From assembly GCA_006226595.1 (NCBI GenBank), contig SBGP01000091.1, positions 62,001-126,000 of the forward strand: 64,000 nt of DNA. The letters run 5' to 3'. Origin of the DNA: Deltaproteobacteria bacterium (GTDB taxonomy: Bacteria > Myxococcota_A > UBA796 > GCA-2862545). Of this stretch, positions 19,696 through 28,860 are shown in pieces. The translations under genes were made by a program, and so were the position numbers. A model generated the notes under the pieces. The model did no database searches, was not told where the DNA came from, and worked only from the letters and a program-made list of their open reading frames with translations. Every line of letters starts with the position of its first letter. The stretch's first letter is position 1.

Positions 19696-21882
19696 ATGCG
19701 ATCGATCATTCTGCTTCTCGCTCTCACAGGCTGTGTGTACTCCTCCGCGGTCAAGCGCGGAGACGCGGCACTCGCCGCTCAGGACTACGACGCCGCTCGT
19801 CGCGCCTACGGCTTCGCCCTCGACGTCAAGGACGACGCGCGCGCGTCCGAGGGACTCGCCAAGGCCAAGGCCGGGTGGATCGAGGCCAAGCTCTCGGACG
19901 CCACCGCCGCCGCGGGCCGCGGTGAGCACGCCCAGGCCGCGAAGATGATTCAAGAGGTCGAGCTGCTCGCCCCCGAGGCCGAGGGTCTCGAGGCCGCGCG
20001 CACGGCCGCGCAGGGCTCGATGCTCGCCGCACTCGCGACGGAGATGACGGGCCTCGACGACGACCTGCAGGGCACCTACGAGTTCGCCGCGATGGCCAAG
20101 GCCCTGTACCCGGGCCTTCCCGAGACCAACGAGGCGATCGCCACCGCGCGTGAGGCGGTGAAGGCCAAGGCCGAGGCCCAGCTCGAGGAAGAGGCCTTCG
20201 CCGACGCGCGCGCCACCGCCGCGATCATCGCCACCATCGAGCCCGGCTACGCCGGTGTCGCCTATGCACTCGACGACCGCATCACCCTCGCGTGGGCCGA
20301 CGACCTCGTCGCTCAGGGGGACAAGGCGCTGCGCAAGCAGCCCGGCCTCGCGTCGGTGCACTACGCCCGCGCCTTCGAGCTCCGCGGCCGCTCCGACGAC
20401 ATGGAGAAGCGGGACATGGCGTGGACCGAGGCCGCCGAGAGCGCGCCGATCGCCGTGCTCATCGAAGATCAGGGCGGCGGCGGACGCCCCGCTCGCCTGC
20501 GCCGCGGCTTGACCAAGGCCGTCGAGGACGACCTCGGCGTCGAGCGCGGGTACAGCTCGCGCTGGGACCTCAAGGCCAAGATCTACGCGCCGGACCTGCG
20601 CTGCCGCGAGACCAAGGAAGCCGAGCCGCAGACCAAGGACTACATCAAGGGCCAGAAGGAGGTCGAGAACCCCGAGCACACCGCTCAGCTCGCGACCACC
20701 GAGGCTGCGGAGGCCGCCGAGAGCGCCGCGCAGGCCGATGTCGACCGCCTGACCCCGCTTGCGGAGGAGGCGAACGCCACACTCGCCGAGCTCGAGGCCA
20801 AGCTCGCCACCCAGAAGTCCGAGGTCACCGCGACCACCGAGCTGCTCGGCCAGACGACCGGCCAGCGCGACTCCGCGGTCGCCGAGGTCGCCAAGCTCGA
20901 GGCCGAGATCGCCGCGCTGCCGCCCGAGGCCAAGAAGTCGCACGACGAGCTCACCGCCAAGCTCGAGACCCAGAAGGGCTTCGTCACCGAGTGGGAGGAG
21001 CGGGTCGTCCGCGACACCACCGCCCTCGCCGAGTTCAAGGCGGGCGTCGCCGCCACCGAGGCCGACATCGCCAAGGCCAAGCCCGAGGCCGAGAAGCTCT
21101 CGAAGGAGCTGACCACCGCCACCGAGAAGCTCGCCGAGACGAGCAAGGCGCACAGCGACGCGAAGGCGACCCTCGCGAACCTGTCGCCCACGCTGATGGA
21201 GGACATCCCCGCCACCCTCGAGTACGACAAGGTGACGTGGACCAACACCTGCACCGGCAAGGCGACCGTGTACATGGCAGGCCGCTGGGAGCACGGGCTG
21301 GAGAGCCCCGCGAAGTTCGAGCTCACGACGAGCAGCACCGACGTCGCGATCAAGGGCCATGAGAAGGCCGAGGTCGCCGAGGATCCGAAGGCGTACCCGA
21401 AGTCCGAGAAGGAGCTGCAGGCCGAGCTCGAAGCCCAGACCATGGCCAAGCTCGAGGAGCTCGTCGCGACCTGGGAGGACAACTACTTCTCGACCACGGT
21501 GACGCGGGCCTTCGAGGGCGGAGACACCGACACCCTCGTGCGCATCTTCGCGGGGATCCGCGAGCGCATGACCAAGGAGCAGCGACAGGCCTTCCGCGAG
21601 CACGTGGCGAGCATGCACGGCCTCGAGGACTTCGCGAAGCTCGACCCGCGTCCGCCGCTCGTCGAGGAGGAGCCGGCTCCCGCCGAGGCCGAGGGCGAAA
21701 CCAAGGCCGAGGGCGCCGAGGGCGAAGCCAAGGCCGAGGGCGTCGAGGGCGAAGCCAAGGCCGAGGGCGCCGAGGGCGAAGCCAAGGCCGAGGAGACCTC
21801 CACCGAAGACGGCGGCAGCACCTCCGAGGAAGCCACCGGAGACGGCGAAGCCAGCGCCGATGGGTCGAGCCCGTGGAAGTGA
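19696..21882 (+). CDS. Large TPR/coiled-coil lipoprotein with Lys-Ala-Glu-Gly tail
   Basis: A 728-residue lipoprotein: MRSIILLLALTGC is the signal and lipobox. The first 250 residues are TPR-like helices (AALAAQDYDAARRAYGFAL). Residues about 325-500 form a long coiled coil rich in Ala, Glu and Lys. A beta part follows (WTNTCTGKATVYMAGRWE). The C-terminal 80 residues contain four short repeats of the EGEAKAEG type, which is low-complexity and probably extended. It may act as a periplasmic scaffold. The ATG at 19696 was chosen over GTG 19681, because GGAGG lies between them and the lipobox is then well placed. Confidence 0.85.
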   Translation: MRSIILLLALTGCVYSSAVKRGDAALAAQDYDAARRAYGFALDVKDDARASEGLAKAKAGWIEAKLSDATAAAGRGEHAQAAKMIQEVELLAPEAEGLEAARTAAQGSMLAALATEMTGLDDDLQGTYEFAAMAKALYPGLPETNEAIATAREAVKAKAEAQLEEEAFADARATAAIIATIEPGYAGVAYALDDRITLAWADDLVAQGDKALRKQPGLASVHYARAFELRGRSDDMEKRDMAWTEAAESAPIAVLIEDQGGGGRPARLRRGLTKAVEDDLGVERGYSSRWDLKAKIYAPDLRCRETKEAEPQTKDYIKGQKEVENPEHTAQLATTEAAEAAESAAQADVDRLTPLAEEANATLAELEAKLATQKSEVTATTELLGQTTGQRDSAVAEVAKLEAEIAALPPEAKKSHDELTAKLETQKGFVTEWEERVVRDTTALAEFKAGVAATEADIAKAKPEAEKLSKELTTATEKLAETSKAHSDAKATLANLSPTLMEDIPATLEYDKVTWTNTCTGKATVYMAGRWEHGLESPAKFELTTSSTDVAIKGHEKAEVAEDPKAYPKSEKELQAELEAQTMAKLEELVATWEDNYFSTTVTRAFEGGDTDTLVRIFAGIRERMTKEQRQAFREHVASMHGLEDFAKLDPRPPLVEEEPAPAEAEGETKAEGAEGEAKAEGVEGEAKAEGAEGEAKAEETSTEDGGSTSEEATGDGEASADGSSPWK

Positions 21883-21985
21883 TTGCCTGATTCGTCCGAA
21901 GCCGCCTCGCATCCCACGGCGCACGCTCTCCTGACACGGGAGGCGGGCGACGTGGGTTACCCCTGCCCTCCACCCTGGAGGACGC

Positions 21986-22462
21986 ATGCTCGAGGTCGGC
22001 GACAGCCCGGCAGACTTCACGCTCACCGATGATCGCGGCAACGAGGTCGTGTGGTCCGAGCTCCGTGGTCAGCCCGTGGTGGTGTTCTTCTACCCGAAGG
22101 CCTCGACCCCGGGGTGCACCAAGGAAGCCTGCGCGTTCCGCGACCTGGGTGCCGAGTTCGCCGCTCGCGGCGTCAAGGTGTTCGGCGCCTCCGCGGACAC
22201 CGTGAAGCGCCAGAGCAACTTCCGCGACAAGTACGAGCTCACCATGCCCCTGCTCGCCGATGAGGACCACGTGATCCTGGAGCCCTGGGGCGTGTGGGCC
22301 GAGAAGAAGAACTACGGCAAGACCTACATGGGCATTGTCCGCAGCACTTTCGTGTTCGATGCGCAGGGTGTGCTCGCGCACAAGTGGACGAACGTCCGCG
22401 TCAACGGTCACGCCGACAAGGTGCTCGCCAAGGTGGACGAGCTCTTCGCCGAGGAGAACTGA
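21986..22462 (+). CDS. bcp: Bcp/PrxQ-type peroxiredoxin
   Basis: A 158-residue thiol peroxidase that reduces hydrogen peroxide and organic hydroperoxides using thioredoxin. The peroxidatic Cys44 and resolving Cys49 sit in STPGCTKEACAF, the five-residue spacing typical of PrxQ. PVVVFFYPKA, the FGASADTVKRQ stretch and the C-terminal VRSTFVFDAQG also match. No signal peptide, so cytosolic. GGAGG lies six bases before the ATG. The next gene starts one base after its stop, so they form an operon. Confidence 0.95.
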   Translation: MLEVGDSPADFTLTDDRGNEVVWSELRGQPVVVFFYPKASTPGCTKEACAFRDLGAEFAARGVKVFGASADTVKRQSNFRDKYELTMPLLADEDHVILEPWGVWAEKKNYGKTYMGIVRSTFVFDAQGVLAHKWTNVRVNGHADKVLAKVDELFAEEN

Positions 22463-22463
22463 C

Positions 22464-23021
22464 ATGTCCCGCTACCTTCCGCTCATCGCCCTGCTCGTCG
22501 CCTGCAACGGCGGCGCCAAGACCCCTCCCGACGCGGCCGGCGACGAGACCACCGCGCCTCCGGGCGAGAACCACCGCGAGCCCGAGGCCACCGAGGGCAA
22601 CACCGAGGAAGGCGAGGCCAAGCCCGAAGAGGCGCCCTTCGACCGGGACGCGTTCGGCGACCCCTACTTCCTCGCCGCGGAGCCCGCGCCGACCGTCGAG
22701 AACAACGTGTTCAAGGCCGTCGCACGCCACGGCGGCGGCTGCGCCGAGCACCAGTTCACCATCGAGCTCGGCGGCATCGGCAAGTCCCTGCCGCCCACGG
22801 CCATGGCGAGCCTCAAGCACAACGGCAACGGCGACGCGTGCCGCGCGCTGCTCATCGCGCCCATCGAGATCGACCTCAACGAAGCCTTCGCCGGCAAGGG
22901 CTGCATCGGCCGCCTGTCGCTCGGTACCCCGCCGGTCACCGATCCGCAGGCCGTCGGCGGTCCGCTCAGCTTCGACCTCGACCCCATCGGCTGCGACGAG
23001 AAGGCCGCGCCCGCCGAGTAG
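22464..23021 (+). CDS. Lipoprotein of unknown function
   Basis: A 185-residue lipoprotein with signal MSRYLPLIALLVAC, then a Pro/Glu-rich linker of about 45 residues (to EEAPFDRDAF) that probably spans part of the periplasm. The folded part has four Cys (GGGCAEH, DACRA, KGCIG, IGCDE) and no recognised domain. It begins one base after the bcp stop, so its translation likely depends on bcp. Confidence 0.8.
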   Translation: MSRYLPLIALLVACNGGAKTPPDAAGDETTAPPGENHREPEATEGNTEEGEAKPEEAPFDRDAFGDPYFLAAEPAPTVENNVFKAVARHGGGCAEHQFTIELGGIGKSLPPTAMASLKHNGNGDACRALLIAPIEIDLNEAFAGKGCIGRLSLGTPPVTDPQAVGGPLSFDLDPIGCDEKAAPAE

Positions 23022-23076
23022 CGTCGGCGGCTTGACCCCGGATCGCAACCGGGTCACGCTGCCTCCAGGAGTGTCC

Positions 23077-23625
23077 ATGCTGTTCCTGGCCGCAGTGCGC
23101 GAAGAACTGGGCGAGCTCGAGGGCGAGGTCGTCGGCATCGGGCCGATCCTCGCCGCCGCGCGCGCCGCGGAGATCCTCGCGCGACGCAAGCCCGACTCCG
23201 TCGTGCTCATCGGCACCGGTGGCGCATACGCCGGAGGCCCCGCCATCGGCGAGGCCATCGTCGCGAGTCGTGTCGGCATGTCCTACGGCGTCGCCGCCAT
23301 GGGTCTCGGCTACGTGCCGCGCCCGCCCGCGCCGGTCGAGTGCGCACCCGAGCTGATCGAGCGCATCGACCTGCCGGCACACCACGTGCTGACCGTGAGC
23401 GCGATCACCACCGACCCCACGCTCGCCGACCGCATCCGCGACGGCTGGACCGTCGAGCACATGGAAGCCTTCGGCGTGGCGCTCGCGTGCCGCAACGCGG
23501 GCGTGCCGTTCACCGCGGTGCTCGGCATCACCAACGACGTCGGCCCCGAAGCCCACACCCAGTGGCTCACCCATCGCGACGCCGCCCAGGACGCGGCGCG
23601 AAAGGCGGTCAGTCACCTGCGGTGA
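23077..23625 (+). CDS. Nucleoside phosphorylase-family hydrolase, possibly futalosine hydrolase
   Basis: A 182-residue member of the PNP/UDP phosphorylase fold. It has a VVGIGPILAAARAAEIL turn near the N-terminus, SVVLIGTGGAYAGG, and near the end VEHMEAFGVALACRNAGVPF and LGITNDVG, which match the ME-G/A and SN-VG signatures of MqnB and MTA/SAH nucleosidases. MqnB removes hypoxanthine from futalosine in menaquinone synthesis; no other mqn gene is nearby, so that role is an inference. It is a little short for the family. The start at 23077 follows AGGAG. Its last 17 bases overlap the convergent gene. Confidence 0.7.
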   Translation: MLFLAAVREELGELEGEVVGIGPILAAARAAEILARRKPDSVVLIGTGGAYAGGPAIGEAIVASRVGMSYGVAAMGLGYVPRPPAPVECAPELIERIDLPAHHVLTVSAITTDPTLADRIRDGWTVEHMEAFGVALACRNAGVPFTAVLGITNDVGPEAHTQWLTHRDAAQDAARKAVSHLR

Positions 23626-24025
23626 CGAGCTCCACGAGCGCCGGATGACGCGAGCGCTCGAGGCGCACGCCCCGCGCAAAGCGGGGGTCGGCCAGGCGCG
23701 CAGCCACCGCCGGCGCCAGTCCTTCGGGCAGGGTCCGCGCCTGCTCCAGACCCGCGACCGCGGCGACCGCGAGACCCGGGAGTGCGTCGTTGCCGAGCCA
23801 GCGGAGCACGGCGGCGTCGCCCCCGCGGTCGACGGCCGCGCCGACGCAGCTCGCCGCGCGCATCGGCAGCCATGGCGGCATCTCCGTGCCCTCGGCGACC
23901 TCGACCAGCGCCTCCACGCCGTAGGTCTCGACGAACTCGTCGCAGGTCTGGCTCGCATGCCGCGCAGACAGCGAGGTCACGAGCTCCGGGGGCGCCGCGA
24001 GCGCGAGTCCCAGCCACCACCACAT
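23609..24025 (-). CDS. Small secreted protein, last gene of the metzincin operon
   Basis: A 138-residue protein whose first residues (MWWWLGLALAAPPE) look like a signal peptide. The mature part is helical, with two Cys (QTCDEF, ASCVGAA) and HEAT-like helices (GDAAVLRWLGNDALPGLAVAAV). Its ATG shares one base with the stop of the metzincin-like gene (TGATG), so its translation is coupled to it. No family is recognised; a partner or inhibitor of the protease is a guess from context. Confidence 0.75.
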   Translation of the reverse strand: MWWWLGLALAAPPELVTSLSARHASQTCDEFVETYGVEALVEVAEGTEMPPWLPMRAASCVGAAVDRGGDAAVLRWLGNDALPGLAVAAVAGLEQARTLPEGLAPAVAARLADPRFARGVRLERSRHPALVELVTAGD

Positions 24026-25158
24026 CAGCGCACTCCCGCGTTGTAGTGCAGCACCGTGCGCTGGCCGCTGGTCAGCGCGTGCTGCGGAGTGCACTCGAGC
24101 GGCGAGCACACCGGGTACGGGAACATGAGGTTGTCCCGGAAGGTCTGGATGCAGCCGCTCTCCGAGCCGCACTGCTCGGTGTCGTCCACCGCGTCCCAGG
24201 TCGACCAGTCCTCCTCGACCGGATGGAACGCGCCCAGGTAGTGCCCGCCCTCGTGCGCGAGGGTCTCGCCATAGATGCGGATCTCCTCCTCCGAGAACGT
24301 GAGGTCGGGCCCGGCGTTCGTGAACCCGTTCACCGCGACCGCCGAGCGAATGGTCGGCACCAGGGGTCCGGGAATGCCGCCCGACACGCCATACACCGGG
24401 ATCTGCCAGTCGGTGAAGTCGCTGATCACCACGACGTTGAGCACGCCGATGCCGCTCTCCTCGGCGATGGCCACGTAGGCGTCGCCATCCGAGCCCGACG
24501 TCGACTGCGAGATCGGCCCCGTGTACGTGCCATAGGTCACGTTCAGCGACAGGCCGTGCTCCGCGTAGATCTCCTCCCACACCGCGACCGCGGCCTCGGT
24601 CCCGCGCACGAGCTCCGGGTCCTGGTCCGTGCCGTCCGCATACACGATGCGCACGGTGAGCGTACCCGCGGACAGGTCGTCGTCGTCCTTGAGCGACAGT
24701 GCCCCGAACACCTCGACCTTGCGCCGCTGGCGGAACTCTTCGTCGAGCGGTCCGACCTCGAGCTTCCACCGACCTGCCTGCAGCGGAGGGTGGGTCGCCA
24801 GGATCGGCCAGTTGAGCGTGGTGAGGACGTTCGCGAACTGCGCGCCGGACAGGGACTCGACCCCGTCGGCCAGGTCACGCGCCGCGAACACCACGTCGCC
24901 GTTGGGGTCGGTGAGCGTGCGCACGTACGCGCCGAAGGGCGCCTCCGGGTCACCGGTGAACAGGAACGCGTCCTGTCCCTCCTCGACGTCGAAGACGAAG
25001 GTGGCGATGCCCTTGCCGCGGCTCTTCTCGACAGCCTCGAGGTGGGTCAGCCCGTCGACGTCGACGGCCTCCCACGCGGTCGAGCCACCGCAGGCGACGA
25101 GCAGGAGAAACGGTGTGACGCGGATGGTGCCTCCGGAGGCAGCGTAGCCGATCGCCAC
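24025..25158 (-). CDS. Lipoprotein metalloprotease with metzincin motif
   Basis: About 377 residues. The signal region VTPFLLLVAC ends in a lipobox. Near residues 302-312 it has HEGGHYLGAFH, the full HExxHxxGxxH zinc motif of metzincins, and about 32 residues later LMFPYP, a likely Met-turn. Between these are Cys pairs (TEQCGSESGCIQ). The preceding domain is beta-rich. It probably cleaves proteins in the periplasm or on the surface, as pappalysin- or M43-like enzymes do, but I cannot fix the family. Start is uncertain: GTG 25158 has a weak site, while an ATC at 25125 sits four bases after GGAGG and gives a better signal peptide. Confidence 0.78.
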   Translation of the reverse strand: MAIGYAASGGTIRVTPFLLLVACGGSTAWEAVDVDGLTHLEAVEKSRGKGIATFVFDVEEGQDAFLFTGDPEAPFGAYVRTLTDPNGDVVFAARDLADGVESLSGAQFANVLTTLNWPILATHPPLQAGRWKLEVGPLDEEFRQRRKVEVFGALSLKDDDDLSAGTLTVRIVYADGTDQDPELVRGTEAAVAVWEEIYAEHGLSLNVTYGTYTGPISQSTSGSDGDAYVAIAEESGIGVLNVVVISDFTDWQIPVYGVSGGIPGPLVPTIRSAVAVNGFTNAGPDLTFSEEEIRIYGETLAHEGGHYLGAFHPVEEDWSTWDAVDDTEQCGSESGCIQTFRDNLMFPYPVCSPLECTPQHALTSGQRTVLHYNAGVR

Positions 25159-25163
25159 GCGAC

Positions 25164-27215
25164 CTACTCGATCTGCCGCAGGAACGCTTCGAGCTGCACC
25201 AGCTGTTCCTCGGTGAGGGTCGAGGTCGTCCCGTGCTCGTCGGCCGGGTTGCGGGTGGTGAGCACGTCGCGAAGCGTGGGAGCGCTGCCGTCGTGGAGGT
25301 AGGGCGCGCTGGCCCACAGGCCGCGCAGGCTCGGCGTGTCGAGCCCGGTGAGCGCTTCTCCCCGCCGGGTGCCGCTCCCGTCGCCGAGGGTCCCGACGTC
25401 GTGGAGCAGCGGATCGGCACCGACCCAGCTGCTGTCCGTGTACGCGGGTCCGCTGTGGCAGCTCGCGCAGCCCGCGTCGGCGAACACCTGCTCACCGAGC
25501 ACGGCGTCCGCGGTGAGCGTGCCGTCGGCCTGCCGGTGCGGCGAGCGCAGCGGTGGCAAGGACTCGAGGTAGGTCGCGAGCGCGTCCAGCTCGACCGACA
25601 GGCCGGCCTTGGGGTCGCCGAGCGCATCCTCGGTGGCGAGCCAGTCGGCATCGGCCAGGTAGCCCTGACCGCCCTGCTCGCGGCGCATGTCCTGCTCGAA
25701 GTCCTGGAGCTCGTCGAAGTTGCCGGTCCAGTGCACCGGCCCGACCAGGCGACCGCGGAGGATTGGCGTGTCGCGCAGGCCCTCGCCACGACTGGTGAAG
25801 TCCCAGGTCAGGCCGTCGTGCCCGCCCTCGGGGTGGCAGCTCGCGCAGGAGAGGTAGGCATCGCGGCTCATGCGCACGTCGCCGCTGCCGTGGAACACCC
25901 GCTCTCCGAGGCGGAACGCCTCCGAGTCCGGCTCTGGCGCACCCAGCGCGAGGTCGACATACGGCAGGTTCGCGGCAGTGCCGGTGAGGCTGTCGAGCGG
26001 AACCTGATACAGGCGGCGGTCCAGTCCGACGAGCACCCACAGCTCGCCATCGAGGCTCGCGAGTGCGTCGATGGGCGCCCCGAAGCCGGTCCACCCGCCA
26101 AGCCGCTGCCGGTTGCCCGCGTCGAGGACGTCGACGATGCCGGCGCCGTGACCCACGAACAGCAGGTCGTTGTGGGCGCTGTACGCGAGAGCGGTGACCC
26201 GGTCGCGGTTGTCGAAGCTGTGGCGCCAGCGCTCTTCCATCGTCTCGGGGTCGAGCGCCCGAAGCACCGAGCGGGAGGTCGTCTCGAAGGTCAGCGGCAG
26301 CCCATCGCGGTATTCACCGCGCTCGACATTGGCCTTGTGCCCGCCGAACACGACCTCCTGGGCATCGACGGTCACCGCCATCGCCCGCATGCCGACGGGC
26401 ACGCCGCGGGCATCGGTGTCGCTGTCCGGGCCTGGGCTCCACGAGAGCGACGCCTCGCCCACCGGGTCGACCCGCGACACGACGGGACCGAGGGTGGCGC
26501 TGACCACGGTCTGAAAGCCGCGGACCACCGCGACCTCGCCGGGCGCGTGAGCGGCGTGGGCTTCGACCAGCGCACCGCCCTCGTCGCGCACCTGCAGCTC
26601 GCCAGGGCCGCGGGCTGCGAGCCGCAGCTCGTCGCCGAGCCACACGAGCCCGCCGGGACGCGTCCCCCACGGCAGGTCGAGGACCTCGACCGTCTCGCCC
26701 CGGTGCATCCACAGCTCGTCGTTCTCGCACGCGACCACGAAGCGCGAGCCCTGCGCGGCGATCGACGTCGGCGCCTCGCAGGTGGGCACCGCGGCCCGCG
26801 CCGTGCCGAACATCTCGACGACCTGATCGAGCCCGGGCACGGCCACCAGCGTGCTCTCGTCGTCGAGGCGCTGGATCAGCCCGCTGACCCGCGGCAGCAC
26901 CGGGTTCGGGCGACGGCCCACGCGCAGCACCATCGCGTCGGTATCCACGCGACCACGGTCGTCGCGGAGCTCGAGGATCACGGTGTGCCGACCGACCGTC
27001 TCGGGCACGAAAGACCCGCGCAGCCCCTCGACCGGGGGGCCGCCCTCGAAGTGCCAGGTCGCAACCACATCCTCGTCCTGCTCCCCTGCGAACAGCGACA
27101 CCCCCTCGTTCACGTACACGTCGAGGTCGGGCCCGGCATCCGCCACCAGCTCCGTCGTCGGACAGCCGGCGAGGAGCGCGACGAGGGCTACTCCGAGGCG
27201 ACGCGGAAGCTCCAC
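25164..27215 (-). CDS. Di-haem cytochrome c peroxidase-like lipoprotein with beta-propeller
   Basis: A 683-residue lipoprotein (signal LGVALVALLAGC). The N-terminal 110 residues look like a PKD/Ig-like domain (ADAGPDLDVYVNEG), then a beta-propeller-like region (about 120-420). The C-terminal 260 residues have two haem c motifs, CASCHPEGGH and CASCHSGPAY, and other features of the MauG/cytochrome c peroxidase family (DTPILRG, TPSLRGLWASAPYLHDGS). It may oxidise or reduce a periplasmic partner, for example peroxide. GTG 27215 with AGGAGG upstream was chosen; it overlaps the upstream gene by 28 bases. It is followed after five bases by the metalloprotease gene. Confidence 0.85.
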   Translation of the reverse strand: MELPRRLGVALVALLAGCPTTELVADAGPDLDVYVNEGVSLFAGEQDEDVVATWHFEGGPPVEGLRGSFVPETVGRHTVILELRDDRGRVDTDAMVLRVGRRPNPVLPRVSGLIQRLDDESTLVAVPGLDQVVEMFGTARAAVPTCEAPTSIAAQGSRFVVACENDELWMHRGETVEVLDLPWGTRPGGLVWLGDELRLAARGPGELQVRDEGGALVEAHAAHAPGEVAVVRGFQTVVSATLGPVVSRVDPVGEASLSWSPGPDSDTDARGVPVGMRAMAVTVDAQEVVFGGHKANVERGEYRDGLPLTFETTSRSVLRALDPETMEERWRHSFDNRDRVTALAYSAHNDLLFVGHGAGIVDVLDAGNRQRLGGWTGFGAPIDALASLDGELWVLVGLDRRLYQVPLDSLTGTAANLPYVDLALGAPEPDSEAFRLGERVFHGSGDVRMSRDAYLSCASCHPEGGHDGLTWDFTSRGEGLRDTPILRGRLVGPVHWTGNFDELQDFEQDMRREQGGQGYLADADWLATEDALGDPKAGLSVELDALATYLESLPPLRSPHRQADGTLTADAVLGEQVFADAGCASCHSGPAYTDSSWVGADPLLHDVGTLGDGSGTRRGEALTGLDTPSLRGLWASAPYLHDGSAPTLRDVLTTRNPADEHGTTSTLTEEQLVQLEAFLRQIE

Positions 27216-28666
27216 GACACCTCCTCGTCGAGCGGGTTGCCGCTCGCATCGGCGATGCCGCCCACCGGCAGGGTCACCCGGTACAGCTTGCCCGGGAGCA
27301 GCGGCTCGTCCGGCGTGAAGTTCACCGTCGACTCCTGGGCGTTGAACCGCCCGGGAACCTCGACCCCGCGCCGATCCGTCACCCGGAAGGAGCCGCGAAA
27401 CACGCTCGCCGACTCGATCATCTCGTCGAAGGACACGCCGATGCGGGTGGTCGGCGCCACGTTCTCGGAGAGATCGGCGGGACGCAGCCACTCGGCCCGA
27501 GGGGGCCGCGCGTCGGGCTCCTCGCGCCACGGCACGACCACACTGCCCCGTCCCGGGTCGGCGCCGCTATCCACGGAGAGCACGACCACGTTGCCCACGG
27601 GCGTCAGGGTGTCGAGATCGCCGGGCAGGTAGAGCCGCTGCAGCTCGACGAGGCTGGTCGGGTCCGAGAAGTCGTACACGGAGCCGAAGTTGCTGTCGCC
27701 GAGGAACAGGGCGTCCTCGTGGCGGAAGACGTAGCCGCCGTCGCCGTCCGCGGTGTGGTGGTCCGCGACGAACGCGGGCTCCAGCGGGTCCGACAAGTCG
27801 TAGACGATCGGGCCGCCGCCGCTGCCCTTGCGGGCGAACAGGCCGTACTTTCCGCCCAGGGTCGCGAAGTAGTAGGACGCGGTGTCGGCATCCGAGGCTT
27901 CGGTCTCGAAGTAGGCCAGCGGCTCGGGGTCGAGCGGCGAGGACAGGTCGAGCACCCAGGTCGGCGCGGTGCCGGCGTTGAACGCGAGCCCGACGTCCCC
28001 GACCATGGCGGTCGCTCCGACGAGCATCGGCGCGTCCCCTTCGAACTCGTAGCGCATCACGACCTCGGGGTTCTCGGGGTCGCTCACGTCGACGGCGAAC
28101 AGGCCCAGGAACCCGGCGGACACGTAGACGAGGTCGCCGACGAAGGTCGCGGAGAGGCTCACGAAGAAGTACGCGTCCGGGTAGTCGAAGCCCGGCAGAT
28201 CGATGTCCGAGAGCCAGAACGGAGCAGTCGGGTCGGTGATGTCCCACAGGCCGAGCCCGCCGAAGTCGCCTTCCTCGCGGATCGAGTCGACCGCGAGCAG
28301 CCGTCGCCCGCCCACCTCGCCGACGGCGACGGTGTGGGTCTCGCGAAAGCGGTCGGAGAAGGCCTCGCCGACCTTCACCGGCGCGCACGGGTCGGTGAAG
28401 TCGTAGAAGGTCAGGCCCCCGCCCCCGTCCTCGGGCACCCAGGGCATCAGCAGGTAGCCGTCGACCATGCCGACCATGTTGTGGTGCTCGACGTCCTGTT
28501 CCCCACCGACGAGCCCGACGCATTCCTGCCACAGCTCGGCGCTCGTGAACGAGCGCGCCGGGCCGCCGGGACCCGTGAGCGACCACTCGCTCGCCTCGGG
28601 GAACTCGGTAGCCGGTGTGCACGCCGCGAGCGCGACGCAAGCGAGTTTCAGGACAGTTGTTCGCAT
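27188..28666 (-). CDS. LVIVD-type beta-propeller lipoprotein
   Basis: A 492-residue lipoprotein, first gene of the operon. Signal MRTTVLKLACVALAAC has a lipobox. Residues about 60-390 contain repeats with the look of LVIVD blades (GLGLWDITDPTAPFWLSDI, GLFAVDVSDPENPEVVMRY, PIVYDLSDPLEPAFVADH). The last 100 residues are an Ig-like domain (ENVAPTTRIGVSFDEMI ... LPGKLYRVTLP). It probably presents a propeller on the cell surface. ATG 28666 is seven bases after TATGCT (28674-28679), which suggests a leaderless message; ATG 28678 lies inside that box. Confidence 0.82.
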   Translation of the reverse strand: MRTTVLKLACVALAACTPATEFPEASEWSLTGPGGPARSFTSAELWQECVGLVGGEQDVEHHNMVGMVDGYLLMPWVPEDGGGGLTFYDFTDPCAPVKVGEAFSDRFRETHTVAVGEVGGRRLLAVDSIREEGDFGGLGLWDITDPTAPFWLSDIDLPGFDYPDAYFFVSLSATFVGDLVYVSAGFLGLFAVDVSDPENPEVVMRYEFEGDAPMLVGATAMVGDVGLAFNAGTAPTWVLDLSSPLDPEPLAYFETEASDADTASYYFATLGGKYGLFARKGSGGGPIVYDLSDPLEPAFVADHHTADGDGGYVFRHEDALFLGDSNFGSVYDFSDPTSLVELQRLYLPGDLDTLTPVGNVVVLSVDSGADPGRGSVVVPWREEPDARPPRAEWLRPADLSENVAPTTRIGVSFDEMIESASVFRGSFRVTDRRGVEVPGRFNAQESTVNFTPDEPLLPGKLYRVTLPVGGIADASGNPLDEEVSWSFRVASE

Positions 28667-28673
28667 GCGGCGC

Positions 28674-28679
28674 AGCATA
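28674..28679 (-). promoter_or_regulatory. -10-like box of the LVIVD/di-haem/metzincin operon
   Basis: TATGCT on the minus strand ends seven bases before the ATG at 28666. No ribosome binding site is present, so the operon mRNA may be leaderless. Confidence 0.35.
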
Positions 28680-28860
28680 GGCGACCCGCGCGGGCTTCGC
28701 TCGCAAGATCCGCGTTCACAGCCGTGCGACGAAGCGACCGTTGGCCGGGCGCCGACCCGCCCATCCGCGCCGTCGGACTGGCCCGCTGCAAAGCGGCACT
28801 TGCGGGATGCCCCTGGGCAAGGCACGCTCGTCTCGGGCAGTGGACGGGGAGGCCGCTCAC

